Positions 52,198-61,756 of a stretch of 64,000 nucleotides of DNA are shown here, piece after piece; position 1 is the first letter of the stretch; every line of letters begins with the position of its first letter. Under the pieces are notes generated by a model. It had not been told where the DNA came from and did no database searches. It worked only from the letters and a program-made list of their open reading frames with translations. This DNA comes from Bacteroidales bacterium. GTDB taxonomy: Bacteria > Bacteroidota > Bacteroidia > Bacteroidales > Lentimicrobiaceae. The stretch lies in assembly GCA_016705005.1 (NCBI GenBank), contig JADIZB010000009.1:124001-188000 (forward strand), given 5' to 3'. The translations under genes and the position numbers were made by a program.

Positions 52198-53664
52198 TTA
52201 AAGTTCTTTTCTCAACCTGGCTACCGGGATATTCAGCTGTTCACGGTATTTGGCAACGGTGCGGCGGGCGATGTTGTACCCCTTATCCTTAAGAATGTCT
52301 GTTAACTGCTCATCGGTAAGCGGTTTGCCCTTTTCTTCGGCTTCGATGCAATCGGAGAGTATCTTCTTGATCTCACGGGTGGACACTTCTTCGCCGGAGT
52401 CGGTCTGCATTGATTCAGAGAAGAAACTCTTCAGGAGGAAAGTACCGTAAGGAGTCTGCACGTATTTGGAGTTGGCAACACGTGATATGGTGGAGATGTC
52501 CAGCCCAACCACTTCGGCAATATCTTTGAGAATCATTGGCCGGAGTTTGGTTTCGTCTCCTGTAAGGAAATATTCACGCTGATAATTCATGATCGCATCC
52601 ATCGTAACATAAAGCGTGTTCTGCCGTTGTTTGATGGCATCGATAAACCATTTGGCAGAATCAATTTTCTGTCTGATGAACATTACTGCTTCCTTCTGAC
52701 TGGTGCTTTTCGATTTGCTTTCAGCGTAGGTTTCAAGCATATCCACATAAGTCCTGCTGAGCCTGAGCTCGGGCATATTGCGCGAATTCACCTGAAGTTC
52801 GAGATCTTCATCCTTGTTGTAAATGAAGAAATCGGGCATGATGTAATGATTCGACTTTGTGGTATCGCTCATCGAATTTCCCGGTTTGGGATTGAGCTTC
52901 AGAATTTCGTTAACGGCATCGCGCAGTTCTTCGTCACTGACCCGGGCTTTTTTGGAGATTTTATCGTAATGCTTCTTGGTAAGTTCATCAAAATAACGCT
53001 CAATCAGCAGGATGGCCAGCAAGGTTGCAGGTGTAGGCGGGTCCTGTCTTCTGAGTTGTATGAGCAGGCATTCGCGCAGATCGCGCGCCCCGACACCGGG
53101 AGGGTCAAATTCCTGGACTACTTTCAGCATCCGGTTCAACTCTTCGGGTGTAGTGGTAATATTTTGCGTAAAGGCAAGGTCGTCGACCATGGCATTCAGG
53201 TTACGGTTCAGGTAGCCTGAATCGTCAAGATTTCCGATAATATAGGTGGCAATCTGAACCTGCCGTTCATCCAGAAGGCGCAATCCAAGTTGTGATATAA
53301 GTAACTCGTTGAAGCTGATACCTGATGCATAAGGTACCTCACGGTGCTCATCATCGGCACTTGTATTGTTCGCGTTCAGCCTGTATGCCGGAACATCGTC
53401 ATCATCCAGGTAATCGGTGATATCGAAATCGTCGCGTTCCCGGTCCAGTTCATCCACGGGATCCGGTTCAGTCTCAGGAAGCTGGTCGCTGATGTCCCCA
53501 TCCGATTCCGGGTCTCCTGAATCTTCCAGGGCCGGGTTTTCTTCGATCTCCTGCTTGATGCGCTGCTCAAGGGCAATGGAAGGGATTTGCAGCAATTTCA
53601 TAAGCAGAATCTGCTGTGGCGACAGTTTCTGTAGTAGTTTCTGCTGTAATTTCTGAGTTAACAT
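52198..53664 (-). CDS. rpoN: RNA polymerase sigma-54 factor
   Basis: A 488-residue sigma-54. N-terminal glutamine-rich region I (MLTQKLQQKLLQKLSPQQI), an acidic region II at about 45-90 (DDDDVPAYR), the core-binding domain and the C-terminal RpoN box (ARRTVAKYREQLNIP) preceded by helix-turn-helix FDISTISRVANSKYVQTP-like sequence. Region I contacts the activators; sigma-54 initiates only with AAA+ enhancer-binding proteins. In Bacteroidota, rpoN regulates motility, exopolysaccharide and stress genes. It is preceded by 168 bp of spacer to asnS and no clear promoter. Confidence 0.97.
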   Translation of the reverse strand: MLTQKLQQKLLQKLSPQQILLMKLLQIPSIALEQRIKQEIEENPALEDSGDPESDGDISDQLPETEPDPVDELDRERDDFDITDYLDDDDVPAYRLNANNTSADDEHREVPYASGISFNELLISQLGLRLLDERQVQIATYIIGNLDDSGYLNRNLNAMVDDLAFTQNITTTPEELNRMLKVVQEFDPPGVGARDLRECLLIQLRRQDPPTPATLLAILLIERYFDELTKKHYDKISKKARVSDEELRDAVNEILKLNPKPGNSMSDTTKSNHYIMPDFFIYNKDEDLELQVNSRNMPELRLSRTYVDMLETYAESKSKSTSQKEAVMFIRQKIDSAKWFIDAIKQRQNTLYVTMDAIMNYQREYFLTGDETKLRPMILKDIAEVVGLDISTISRVANSKYVQTPYGTFLLKSFFSESMQTDSGEEVSTREIKKILSDCIEAEEKGKPLTDEQLTDILKDKGYNIARRTVAKYREQLNIPVARLRKEL

Positions 53665-53832
53665 GCAATTTCCTTCATTAAAAACGATGCGAATATACTG
53701 GCAAGTTACGAAATATCCGCCACAATTAAAACGATTTTTTATCCTGATTATTGAGTATGGAGATGCGTATCCCCATTTTCTGTCTATTTATCGGGTTCGG
53801 TCGAAAATGTAACTCCCTGCCCCGATAAAGGA

Positions 53833-55239
53833 TCAGAACTCGGCATTCTGAGGTGTCCTCGGGAAAGGTATTACATCGCGGATGTTAGCCATACCGGTTA
53901 CAAACAGGATCAAACGCTCGAAACCAAGACCGAATCCGGCATGAGGCGCTGTGCCGAACCGGCGGGTATCGAGATACCACCAGATATCCTTTTCGGGAAT
54001 ATGCATTTCGCGGCAACGATCGGTCAGCTTTTCCAGCACTTCTTCGCGCTGAGAACCACCGATGATCTCACCGATCCGCGGGAACAGTACATCCATAGCT
54101 CTCACGGTTTTTCCATCGTCGTTCTGCTTCATATAGAATGCCTTGATCTGTCGGGGATAATCGGTCAGAATTACCGGGCGCTGAAAATGCTTTTCGACCA
54201 GGTAACGCTCATGTTCGCTCTGCAGATCAGTTCCCCAGTCTACCGGGAATTCAAATTTCTGCCCTGAAGCCATCAGAATTTCAACGGCTTCAGTGTAGGT
54301 CAGGCGTTTGAAATCGTTGTTAACGACAAATTTCAGCCGTTCAATCAACTCATTGTCGTACATCTTATTGAGGAATTCCAGATCGTCGATACAATGTTCC
54401 AGGGCATAACTGACAAGGTATTTCAGGAAATCCTCGGCCAGATCCATGTTATCTGTAATGTCATAAAATGCCATTTCAGGTTCTATCATCCAGAATTCAG
54501 CAAGATGACGCGGGGTGTTGGAGTTCTCAGCCCTGAAGGTCGGCCCGAAGGTATAGATGTTTGATAATGCAAGGGCTCCCAGTTCACCTTCAAGCTGGCC
54601 TGAAACGGTAAGATTTGTGGCTTTACCAAAAAAATCCTGGGTGTAATCCACCTCACCGGTCTCCGTTAAAGGTGGCTTTACCGGATCAAGTGTGGTTACA
54701 CGGAACATAGCACCGGCACCTTCAGCATCTGATCCTGTGATGATCGGTGTATGAAGATAGTAAAACCCATGATCGTTGAAGTATTTGTGAATGGCGAAAG
54801 CCATGGCATGACGGATGCGCAGTACAGCCCCGAAAGTATTGGTCCTCGGTCTGAGATGGGCAATTTCACGCAGAAACTCCAAAGTGTGGCCCTTCTTCTG
54901 AAGGGGATAGGTTTCAGCATCGGCAGTACCATATACTTCAATCTCCTTTGCCTGAATCTCAACCGCCTGCCCCTGTCCGGGAGATTCAACGAGAATACCG
55001 TTTACCGAGATACAGGAACCTGTAGTAATCAGTTTCATCACAGCTTCATCAAAACCGGCCAGATCAACCACGATTTGAATGCTGTGAACAATTGAACCGT
55101 CGTTGAGGGCTATAAAGGCCACATTTTTGTTACCCCTCTTTGTACGCACCCATCCTTTCAGGTTTATCATGTTTCCTGCGCCTATCGTCTGCCAGTTATG
55201 CAGGATATCTGCAATTTTCGTTCTCTTCAACGGTTCCAT
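53833..55239 (-). CDS. asnS: Asparaginyl-tRNA synthetase
   Basis: A 468-residue class IIb aminoacyl-tRNA synthetase. The N-terminal OB fold for anticodon binding ([19 protein letters not shown]) is followed by the catalytic core: motif 1 region [21 protein letters not shown], motif 2 [21 protein letters not shown] (quoted in part, with Arg), and motif 3 [15 protein letters not shown]. The specificity loop lacks the GatDE-dependent AspRS pattern. Length and motifs are those of bacterial AsnRS, so asparagine is charged directly onto tRNA-Asn. A -7 element is 23 bp upstream. Confidence 0.97.
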   Translation of the reverse strand: MEPLKRTKIADILHNWQTIGAGNMINLKGWVRTKRGNKNVAFIALNDGSIVHSIQIVVDLAGFDEAVMKLITTGSCISVNGILVESPGQGQAVEIQAKEIEVYGTADAETYPLQKKGHTLEFLREIAHLRPRTNTFGAVLRIRHAMAFAIHKYFNDHGFYYLHTPIITGSDAEGAGAMFRVTTLDPVKPPLTETGEVDYTQDFFGKATNLTVSGQLEGELGALALSNIYTFGPTFRAENSNTPRHLAEFWMIEPEMAFYDITDNMDLAEDFLKYLVSYALEHCIDDLEFLNKMYDNELIERLKFVVNNDFKRLTYTEAVEILMASGQKFEFPVDWGTDLQSEHERYLVEKHFQRPVILTDYPRQIKAFYMKQNDDGKTVRAMDVLFPRIGEIIGGSQREEVLEKLTDRCREMHIPEKDIWWYLDTRRFGTAPHAGFGLGFERLILFVTGMANIRDVIPFPRTPQNAEF

Positions 55240-55261
55240 TTCAAAAATTTATAATTGATTT

Positions 55262-55269
55262 CAAAACTA
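55262..55269 (-). promoter_or_regulatory. -7 promoter element TAGTTTTG
   Basis: CAAAACTA on the plus strand; consensus TAnnTTTG on the minus strand, 22 bp before asnS. No good -33 box. Confidence 0.5.
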
Positions 55270-55410
55270 AATAACAATTAACCGGAATGACCGGTATAGC
55301 GTGGACAAAGTTAAGAATTTTCCGGATTGGGTAGGATGAGGGATACCGGTTCAGGATTAACAAGTATCGGGCACATCTTAACAGCATGTACCTTCCCGCA
55401 AGGATTTTAC

Positions 55411-55418
55411 TACTTTTG
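55411..55418 (+). promoter_or_regulatory. -7 promoter element TACTTTTG
   Basis: Consensus match 15 bp before the DAHP synthase ATG at 55434. It lies inside the open frame's upstream extension (55386), so it supports the 55434 start. Confidence 0.6.
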
Positions 55419-55433
55419 CTGAAAAAAAAAACG

Positions 55434-56525
55434 ATGGACTTTCTTCCTATTCAAAGCTGGATTGACTGCGATGCCAGGCCTCTGGTCATTGCCGGGCCAT
55501 GCAGCGCTGAAACGGAAGCACAGGTTTTACAAACTGCACATGCCCTGAAATTGATACCCCAGGTCAGGGTATTCAGGGCTGGCATCTGGAAACCACGCAC
55601 CCGCCCCGGCTCCTTCGAAGGTGTTGGTTCAGAAGGACTGTTGTGGATGAAAAAGGTAAAGGAAGAAACCGGACTGCTTACTACGGTTGAAGTCGCCAAG
55701 CCACACCATGTAGAGGAAGCCATAAAACAAGGCATTGATATTCTCTGGATTGGAGCAAGAACGGTTGTAAATCCCTTCTCCATGGAGGAACTGGCCGAAA
55801 GCCTTTCAGGTATGGATATTCCTGTCCTGGTTAAAAACCCGGTGAATCCTGATCTGAAACTCTGGATCGGTGCAATCGAACGCCTGCATAAAAATGGAAT
55901 TCATCGTATTGCTGCTGTCCACCGGGGGTTTTATCAATATGAAAATACCCGTTACCGTAATGCTCCCCACTGGGAAATACCCATTGAACTGATGCGGCAG
56001 ATGCCCGGCCTGCCTGTACTCTGCGATCCAAGCCATATCGGTGGCAGCCGGAATCTTATCCAACCTATAGCCCAGCAGGCGATGGATCTTGAGATGGACG
56101 GGCTGATGATTGAGACCCACCCTGATCCTGACAAAGCCTGGACAGATGCTCCCCAGCAAGTGACACCATCTTCGCTTCAGGATATTCTCAGAAGACTTGT
56201 GCTCCGGGAACACAAAGGAAGCCGTGAATTTGAAAGGAACCTTGAGGAACTTCGCAACGAAATAGACCTGATAGATTACGAACTGATCCGCCTGCTGGCC
56301 GAACGTATGTTAAAAGCGGAAGAGATGGGCCGGTACAAATATGCCCATAACATCACCATTCTGCAGTTGCAACGGTGGAAAGAACTGTTCGCCGACCGCA
56401 TCAAAAAAGGCAATAAGGCCGGACTGGATACCCGGTTCCTGGCAGCACTTCTTCAGTTGGTTCATGAGCAATCCATTGAAATTCAGACTAATGTGATGAA
56501 TAAGCCTGACATTTCGGGAAAATGA
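55434..56525 (+). CDS. Bifunctional DAHP synthase-chorismate mutase
   Basis: 363 residues from ATG 55434 (MDFLPIQSWIDCDARPLVIAG). N-terminal type I-beta DAHP synthase (PLVIAGPCSAETEAQ, GILRAGIWKPRTRPGSFEG-like, IHRIAAVHRGFYQYEN, DPSHIGGSRNLI, GLMIETHPDPDKAWTDA). C-terminal AroQ chorismate mutase of about 90 residues (LRNEIDLIDYELIRLLAERM, HEQSIEIQTNVM). The type I-beta fused form is frequent in Bacteroidota and Deinococcus and is usually feedback-regulated through the mutase domain. The first reaction commits erythrose 4-phosphate and PEP to the shikimate pathway; the second makes prephenate. It is in tandem with hflX on the same strand but with 102 bp and a separate promoter between them. 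Confidence 0.95.
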   Translation: MDFLPIQSWIDCDARPLVIAGPCSAETEAQVLQTAHALKLIPQVRVFRAGIWKPRTRPGSFEGVGSEGLLWMKKVKEETGLLTTVEVAKPHHVEEAIKQGIDILWIGARTVVNPFSMEELAESLSGMDIPVLVKNPVNPDLKLWIGAIERLHKNGIHRIAAVHRGFYQYENTRYRNAPHWEIPIELMRQMPGLPVLCDPSHIGGSRNLIQPIAQQAMDLEMDGLMIETHPDPDKAWTDAPQQVTPSSLQDILRRLVLREHKGSREFERNLEELRNEIDLIDYELIRLLAERMLKAEEMGRYKYAHNITILQLQRWKELFADRIKKGNKAGLDTRFLAALLQLVHEQSIEIQTNVMNKPDISGK

Positions 56526-56594
56526 TTCTTACAAAGTTGATCCCTGTAATCTTTCCCGGATGTTTGCAAACTACCATCCATCCTTCCTTTACAC

Positions 56595-56602
56595 TATCTT
56601 TG
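56595..56602 (+). promoter_or_regulatory. -7 promoter element TATCTTTG
   Basis: Consensus match 25 bp before the hflX ATG at 56628. The TTTG at 56563-56566 is too distant (about 28 bp) to serve as a standard -33 box. Confidence 0.5.
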
Positions 56603-56627
56603 CACCTCTAAATTCAAATTTTACCGG

Positions 56628-57812
56628 ATGTTTGATAATTCCCCGATTACTGAGACTGCTGTTTTGGTCGGACTGATCACCGGACGCCAGGATGAGGCCA
56701 GGGTAACCGAGACGCTCGATGAACTTGACTTTCTTTTTGACACTGCCGGAGGAACCGCTGTAAGGCGTTTTATACAGAAACTGGATAAGCCTGATACAAG
56801 GACATTTGTTGGGTCAGGAAAGCTTGAGGAAATCAAAGCCTGTATCAGGACTGAAAATATCGGAACTGTTGTTTTTGATGATGAATTGAGCCCATCGCAA
56901 CTCAGAAACATTGAGAAGGAACTTGAATGTAAGGTGCTTGACCGGACCACACTGATCCTTGATATTTTCGCAAAAAGAGCGCGTACAGCCACCGCGCGTG
57001 CACAGGTTGAACTGGCCCAGCTACAGTATATGCTTCCACGGTTGTCGCGAATGTGGACCCACCTCGAAAAACAACGTGGGGGCATTGGTATGCGTGGCCC
57101 CGGGGAGAAGGAAATAGAAACCGACCGCCGCATCATCCGCGATAAAATATCACTACTTAAAGAGAAACTGAAGGACATCGACAAGCAAAAAATCACTCAG
57201 CGCAGCGGCAGGGAAAAACTGGTCAGGGTTGCCCTAATCGGCTATACGAACGTGGGTAAATCAACACTGATGAACCTACTCAGCAAATCGGAGGTCTTTG
57301 CCGAAAACAAGCTTTTTGCCACCCTTGATACCACTGTACGTAAGGTGGTTATTGACAATCTTCCCTTCCTGTTGACAGATACAGTCGGCTTTATCAGGAA
57401 ATTGCCCCACAGCCTGGTTGAATCCTTTAAATCGACCCTTGATGAAGTAAGGGAGGCAGATCTTTTGTTGCATGTTGTCGATATTTCACACCCTGGTTTT
57501 GAAGATCAGATTGAAGTGGTAAACCAGACTCTGGCTGAGATCGGGGTTGCTGAAAAACCGGTCATGATGGTTTTCAATAAAGTAGATGCGTATTCATTCC
57601 TCGAAAAAGAGGAAGGTGACCTGAGTCCGGTAACCAGGGAAAATATTACCCTGGATGAGTTGAAACGAACATGGATAGCCAAAATAAACCATCCTGCGCA
57701 GTTTATTTCCGCCACAAAAAAACTTCACCTTGATGAATTCAGGGTACAACTTTACAAAAGCATCCATGGTATTCATATTATCAGGTATCCATATAATAAA
57801 TTACTGTATTGA
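56628..57812 (+). CDS. hflX: GTPase HflX
   Basis: A 394-residue HflX-family ribosome-splitting GTPase. N-terminal HflX domain with glycine-rich RGGIGMRGPGEKEIETDRR, a long helical linker (SLLKEKLKDIDKQKITQRS), then the Obg-like G domain: G1 GYTNVGKSTLMN, G3 DTVGFIRKLPHSLVES, G4 NKVD, and a C-terminal tail (FRVQLYKSIHGIHIIRYPYN). The G motifs are canonical, in contrast to the EF-G paralogue in the same window. Known role: rescue and recycling of stalled 70S ribosomes, particularly during heat or antibiotic stress. Confidence 0.96.
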   Translation: MFDNSPITETAVLVGLITGRQDEARVTETLDELDFLFDTAGGTAVRRFIQKLDKPDTRTFVGSGKLEEIKACIRTENIGTVVFDDELSPSQLRNIEKELECKVLDRTTLILDIFAKRARTATARAQVELAQLQYMLPRLSRMWTHLEKQRGGIGMRGPGEKEIETDRRIIRDKISLLKEKLKDIDKQKITQRSGREKLVRVALIGYTNVGKSTLMNLLSKSEVFAENKLFATLDTTVRKVVIDNLPFLLTDTVGFIRKLPHSLVESFKSTLDEVREADLLLHVVDISHPGFEDQIEVVNQTLAEIGVAEKPVMMVFNKVDAYSFLEKEEGDLSPVTRENITLDELKRTWIAKINHPAQFISATKKLHLDEFRVQLYKSIHGIHIIRYPYNKLLY

Positions 57813-57983
57813 TATTTAATGTTCTACACAGTTTTAATATCTAATAAGTTATACTATAATCAACCTAATTAAAAAATTAATTAAAATTTTCAAACTAACC
57901 GGGTTACTTTTTTAATCCAGGGTTATTAAGTTTAGAATAATTGCCCCGAAACGGAAATTATATAACTTGATAAAACTGGAATT

Positions 57984-59987
57984 ATGAAAACCCGACTACT
58001 ATCTTTACTGATTGTGATTCTCCCCTTTGTGGTGAATGCACAATGGAGTAATTACACTGAAAACTTTGATACCTGGGGAAACTGGCAGGGGAGTTCACCG
58101 GCGGCATTTGGCCCGCAATCCTACATTAATGGTGGTGCACCTGAAAATGATGTTTTCTCATCCAACAGCGCCAGGGTGATGTTCAATGCCGGCTGCCGGA
58201 GTGCACCTTACCACCTGATGTTAAATCAAAGCATCAGCCCGGTCAATTTCAGGTATGAGACAAAAGCGACTGTCAATTCTTTTAGTTTATATATGAACCG
58301 GCAATTGCTGCTCGAAGATCCGATCATCATCATTCGTTATAGTTTGAACAGTGGTGACTCCTGGACAGAGATTGAGACCCTGGATGCCAGTTGGTTCAAT
58401 GGAAGCACTTACAAATTATACAGTTACACCTTCCCTGATCCTGTTTATCCTGAATTCGGCAAGTCACTGATGATTGAACTCAACAAGACTTATGGTACAT
58501 ACATAAATATCGACGACTTTACCTGCAGCTATACTCCCGCCTGTATCTGGGCAGGAATAGATGATGAAGGATGGCAGAAAGAATCGAACTGGTCGGGTGG
58601 AATTCCCTGGGAATATAGCAATGTAACCATTCCTTCAGGGGTAGCCAATTTTCCAACCATCGCCGAAGCCTCTGAATGTTATAATCTTTATATTCTTTCC
58701 GGTGCCTCCATGATTAACACATCTCCGCTTACCATACATGGTCAGGCTTATGTTTACAGAGACATTTCAGGAACCGGTGAATACCATTTCATCAGTACTC
58801 CGGTTATCGATCCTGATCTTGATGATATTTTCCCTGCCGGTCAATTTGACAATATCTGGCTAAGAAGATACGATGAGCCTACGAGCAACTGGGTGAATAT
58901 ATATATTCCTTCAACAATGAATCCTGGTACAGGGTATTCATTCTTTATGGATGAACCCACTACAACCGTTACTTTTGCAGGATCATTAAACAGTGCCAAT
59001 ATTACACCAGTACTTTCGTACGCCGGGAATACCGGTGATCCGGACTGGGACAACTGGAATCTGCTCGGAAATCCATACACAAGCGCTCTTGACTGGGATC
59101 TTGGCAGTTGGAACAAAGCCGGACTCAATGGTGCAGTTTATGTTTGGGACGGCGCCGCCGGTAATTATGTCAGCTGGAACGGATCAGCCGGTGGTCTGAC
59201 CAACGGGCTGATTCCCGCACAGCAGGGGTTCTTTGTGAAAGTTGAAAATGAGACTGCCCCTTCGATCACAATCCCACTCGATGCCAGAGCCCATGCCACA
59301 GACGGTTTTATGAAGAGCCAGGCTAACCCATCGCTCGAACTCATGGTTCAGAATACAGTCAACAATTACTCCGACAAGACATTTATTGAAATCAACCCGA
59401 TGGCTTCAAATGATTTTGACACTCCCTGCGATGCCTATAAACTGGATGGGAATTCAGATGCCCCAGGCCTTTATACCATTGCTTCCGGCAAGAACCTTTC
59501 GGTTAACTCACTCAACCAGATAAACGACAACCTTATCTTACCTCTTTATCTGAAACCAGGCGTTGATGCCGGTTTTACAATCACTGCATCAGGCATGGAG
59601 CAATTTGCAGGAACCGCCGATATCATGCTTCAGGATATGGCAACAGGGATAATAACAGATCTGAAATCTGAAAACACCTATGCATTCCAGGCTTCACCAG
59701 GTGATGATTTACACCGGTTTAATCTGGTTTTCGGAACTCTTGGAATGGATGATGGCAATCAGCCAACTGCAGGAATTTACAGTCACAGGAAAAACATTTT
59801 TATCCAGGTTGACAATAACTTCTCAGGCCAGGTGAGCGTAGCCAGTATAACAGGCCAGACTGTCATCCAATCAGACCTTACCGGCAGCGGATTACATACC
59901 ATCGGAACAGAGCTTCCTTCAGGAATCTATCTGGTAACTGTTGCAGACGTTAACAGCAGAATAACCCGTAAGGTATTCATTCAGTAA
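57984..59987 (+). CDS. T9SS-exported protein, uncharacterised
   Basis: 667 residues. A signal peptide with cleavage at about residue 20 (ILPFVVNAQ) begins the protein. The first 190 residues look like a beta-sandwich (FDTWGNWQGSSPAAFGPQSY; NIDDFTCSYTPAC). A long repetitive central region with many Trp/Gly follows (CIWAGIDDEGWQKESNW, YAGNTGDPDWDNWNLLGNP). The last 80 or so residues form a secretion domain ending RITRKVFIQ (ending in the usual basic-aliphatic residues). No enzyme motif is visible. A PIGSG-tail protein is encoded 21 bp downstream, most likely in the same transcript. Confidence 0.85.
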   Translation: MKTRLLSLLIVILPFVVNAQWSNYTENFDTWGNWQGSSPAAFGPQSYINGGAPENDVFSSNSARVMFNAGCRSAPYHLMLNQSISPVNFRYETKATVNSFSLYMNRQLLLEDPIIIIRYSLNSGDSWTEIETLDASWFNGSTYKLYSYTFPDPVYPEFGKSLMIELNKTYGTYINIDDFTCSYTPACIWAGIDDEGWQKESNWSGGIPWEYSNVTIPSGVANFPTIAEASECYNLYILSGASMINTSPLTIHGQAYVYRDISGTGEYHFISTPVIDPDLDDIFPAGQFDNIWLRRYDEPTSNWVNIYIPSTMNPGTGYSFFMDEPTTTVTFAGSLNSANITPVLSYAGNTGDPDWDNWNLLGNPYTSALDWDLGSWNKAGLNGAVYVWDGAAGNYVSWNGSAGGLTNGLIPAQQGFFVKVENETAPSITIPLDARAHATDGFMKSQANPSLELMVQNTVNNYSDKTFIEINPMASNDFDTPCDAYKLDGNSDAPGLYTIASGKNLSVNSLNQINDNLILPLYLKPGVDAGFTITASGMEQFAGTADIMLQDMATGIITDLKSENTYAFQASPGDDLHRFNLVFGTLGMDDGNQPTAGIYSHRKNIFIQVDNNFSGQVSVASITGQTVIQSDLTGSGLHTIGTELPSGIYLVTVADVNSRITRKVFIQ

Positions 59988-60008
59988 AATAAGAAAAAAC
60001 ACAACGAT

Positions 60009-60245
60009 ATGAAAAATCGACTGGTAAAAACACTCGCAATACTTGCCCTCGTAATCGGCCCTGCAATTGCAGGCCTGGCCCAACCAAACCCCAGCAAACA
60101 ACCTTCAGGTGACCCTGTTAACGGAGGTCCTGTTGGAGGAAACGCTCCCATCGGAAGTGGTTTAATTCTGATGATTGGCATGGGTGCTGCCTATGGAATC
60201 AAGAAGCTGTCAAAGCACAACAACACGATAGCAGAGACGGAATAA
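60009..60245 (+). CDS. Small exported protein with a PIGSG/GAAYGxKK C-terminal tail
   Basis: 78 residues. An N-terminal signal (NRLVKTLAILALVIGPAIAGLAQ) precedes a Pro/Gly-rich middle (PNPSKQPSGDPVNGGPVGGN). The C-terminus is APIGSGLILMIGMGAAYGIK followed by Lys-rich residues: a short motif, a hydrophobic stretch and a basic tail. This is the layout of a sorting signal processed by exosortase- or sortase-like enzymes. It resembles the PID-CTERM-type tails described for Bacteroidota, but with PIGSG in place of the usual PIDGG. I see no matching processing enzyme in the window. It appears cotranscribed with the T9SS protein and has a strong terminator after it. Confidence 0.75.
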   Translation: MKNRLVKTLAILALVIGPAIAGLAQPNPSKQPSGDPVNGGPVGGNAPIGSGLILMIGMGAAYGIKKLSKHNNTIAETE

Positions 60246-60267
60246 ATCACTGTTATTTTACTATAGT

Positions 60268-60307
60268 ACTGCTTTCCGGTTAATGAGCATCCGGAAAGCA
60301 GTTTTTT
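60268..60307 (+). terminator. Rho-independent terminator after the PIGSG-tail gene
   Basis: ACTGCTTTCCGG (60268-60279) pairs perfectly with CCGGAAAGCAGT (60291-60302), 11-nt loop, followed by T6 through 60307. Closes the two-gene unit starting at 57984. Confidence 0.93.
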
Positions 60308-60404
60308 ATTTCTGAGCAGTTATAATATCCGGATTGGCAAGCCACCAGATGACAACCGGTTTGAGAAGACGTAGTTCATCAATTCCATGGTTAATTTAAT
60401 TCAA

Positions 60405-60412
60405 TACATTTG
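60405..60412 (+). promoter_or_regulatory. -7 promoter element TACATTTG
   Basis: Consensus TAnnTTTG 50 bp before the P-loop kinase-like gene; no -33 box matched. Confidence 0.5.
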
Positions 60413-60462
60413 CACTCATATACCTGTAAAATTTACCGGAAATCAGAATCAGCTCAAAGCTT

Positions 60463-61020
60463 ATGATCATAATAGGAATAACAGGAACCCTGGGTGCCGG
60501 CAAAGGCACCATTGTAGATTTCCTGATCAGGGAAAAAGAATTCATGCATTTTTCAGTCCGGGAGTTTATCAGCAGGGAGATAATCAAACGAGGAATGGTG
60601 GTTAACCGCGACAGCATGGTTGTGGTTGCCAATGACCTCAGGTCAATCCATTCACCAAGTTATATTGTCGATTGTTTATACAACGAAGCTCTTTCGACAG
60701 GGAAAAACTGCATCATCGAAAGTATCAGAACCCCTGGAGAAGTCACTTCACTGAAGTCAAAAGGTAATTTCTATCTATTGGCCGTTGATGCAGATCCCAT
60801 GACCCGGTATGAACGCATTTCAGTCAGAAAATCGGAAACTGACATGATCACCTTCGATACCTTTGTCCTGAATGAAGCCCGCGAAATGACCTCAGAGAAT
60901 CCCAATCACCAGAACCTTCGCAAGTGCATTGAAATGGCTGACTTTGTATTTAATAATGACGGTACCGTGAAGGAACTTGAGTCAGCCGTATCAGGAATAA
61001 TTGAAAGGATTCTCAGATAG
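60463..61020 (+). CDS. P-loop nucleotide kinase-like protein
   Basis: 185 residues. The N-terminal P-loop is GITGTLGAGKGT (5-16), like adenylate or dephospho-CoA kinases. It continues with a helical lid segment (HFSVREFISREIIKRG), a Walker B-like IIESIRTPGEV in the middle and an arginine-containing lid (RYERISVRKSETD). It resembles uncharacterised proteins labelled dephospho-CoA-kinase-like or AAA-family in Bacteroidota and archaea; the nucleotide or cofactor substrate is not deducible. The next gene starts 50 bp later on the same strand with a TTG codon. Confidence 0.75.
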   Translation: MIIIGITGTLGAGKGTIVDFLIREKEFMHFSVREFISREIIKRGMVVNRDSMVVVANDLRSIHSPSYIVDCLYNEALSTGKNCIIESIRTPGEVTSLKSKGNFYLLAVDADPMTRYERISVRKSETDMITFDTFVLNEAREMTSENPNHQNLRKCIEMADFVFNNDGTVKELESAVSGIIERILR

Positions 61021-61070
61021 ACAGATGTTGGCTTACAGGCGGAAGAAAGTGCTCTTTAAAATCATTTAAA

Positions 61071-61652
61071 TTGAAATTATTCTCCATCTTCAGTGTATCC
61101 ATTCTGAATCTGTCAATGGCTGTTTACTACTATTGGCTGATATACAACAAGAAAATCAGGCCTTCACTGGCCATGTGGGTGTTTTTTACCCTGGCTGTCG
61201 GGATGAGCCTTTTTACTTACATGAAGGATGGCCAGCACAGCCCCTGGGACAATGTGCTCAATACCACTGACCTTGTTTTTGTAAGTTCAGTAACAGTATC
61301 CATTGTTTTATTCGGTGATCGCTCCACCAGGTTTAACCGGTTCGATCTTGTCTGTCTGCTGGTGGTAGCCCTGATAGTTGTTTTCTGGTTTATAACCGAA
61401 AATAATGTGGTTACGCATCTGATGGTCCAGGGCATCCTGGTGATAGCCTATTTTCCGGTGGTAACCCGGATGTTACGAACCAGGGAGAACAACGAAAGTT
61501 ACCTGCTCTGGAGCGGAATGCTTCTGGCTGCATTGCTGGCATTGCTTTCAACCAGGGGCAGCCTCGCTTTGATTTATACCGGCAGGGCTGTTGTGTGCAT
61601 TATTCTGCTGATGCTGATCATGGCCCGGGTTGACAGACAGAAACCTGCCTGA
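61071..61652 (+). CDS. Polytopic membrane protein, uncharacterised
   Basis: 193 residues from a TTG start at 61071 (LKLFSIFSVSILNLSMAVYY as encoded, read as Met). If TTG is rejected the next start is an internal Met at residue 16, which would truncate the first helix. About six hydrophobic helices are visible (SMAVYYYWLIY; LVCLLVVALIVVFWF; MLLAALLALLST; LALIYTGRAVVCIILLMLIM). Charged residues are limited to short loops. No recognised family motif. Follows the P-loop gene on the same strand. Confidence 0.65.
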   Translation: MKLFSIFSVSILNLSMAVYYYWLIYNKKIRPSLAMWVFFTLAVGMSLFTYMKDGQHSPWDNVLNTTDLVFVSSVTVSIVLFGDRSTRFNRFDLVCLLVVALIVVFWFITENNVVTHLMVQGILVIAYFPVVTRMLRTRENNESYLLWSGMLLAALLALLSTRGSLALIYTGRAVVCIILLMLIMARVDRQKPA

Positions 61653-61756
61653 TGCAACGAATAATATACTGTGATCATGCTGTGCAGTAATTACAATTTC
61701 CTGCGTTTTTCAGCAGATGGCAGGAAGCATTTAAGCGATGTTGCCTGAAAATAACC

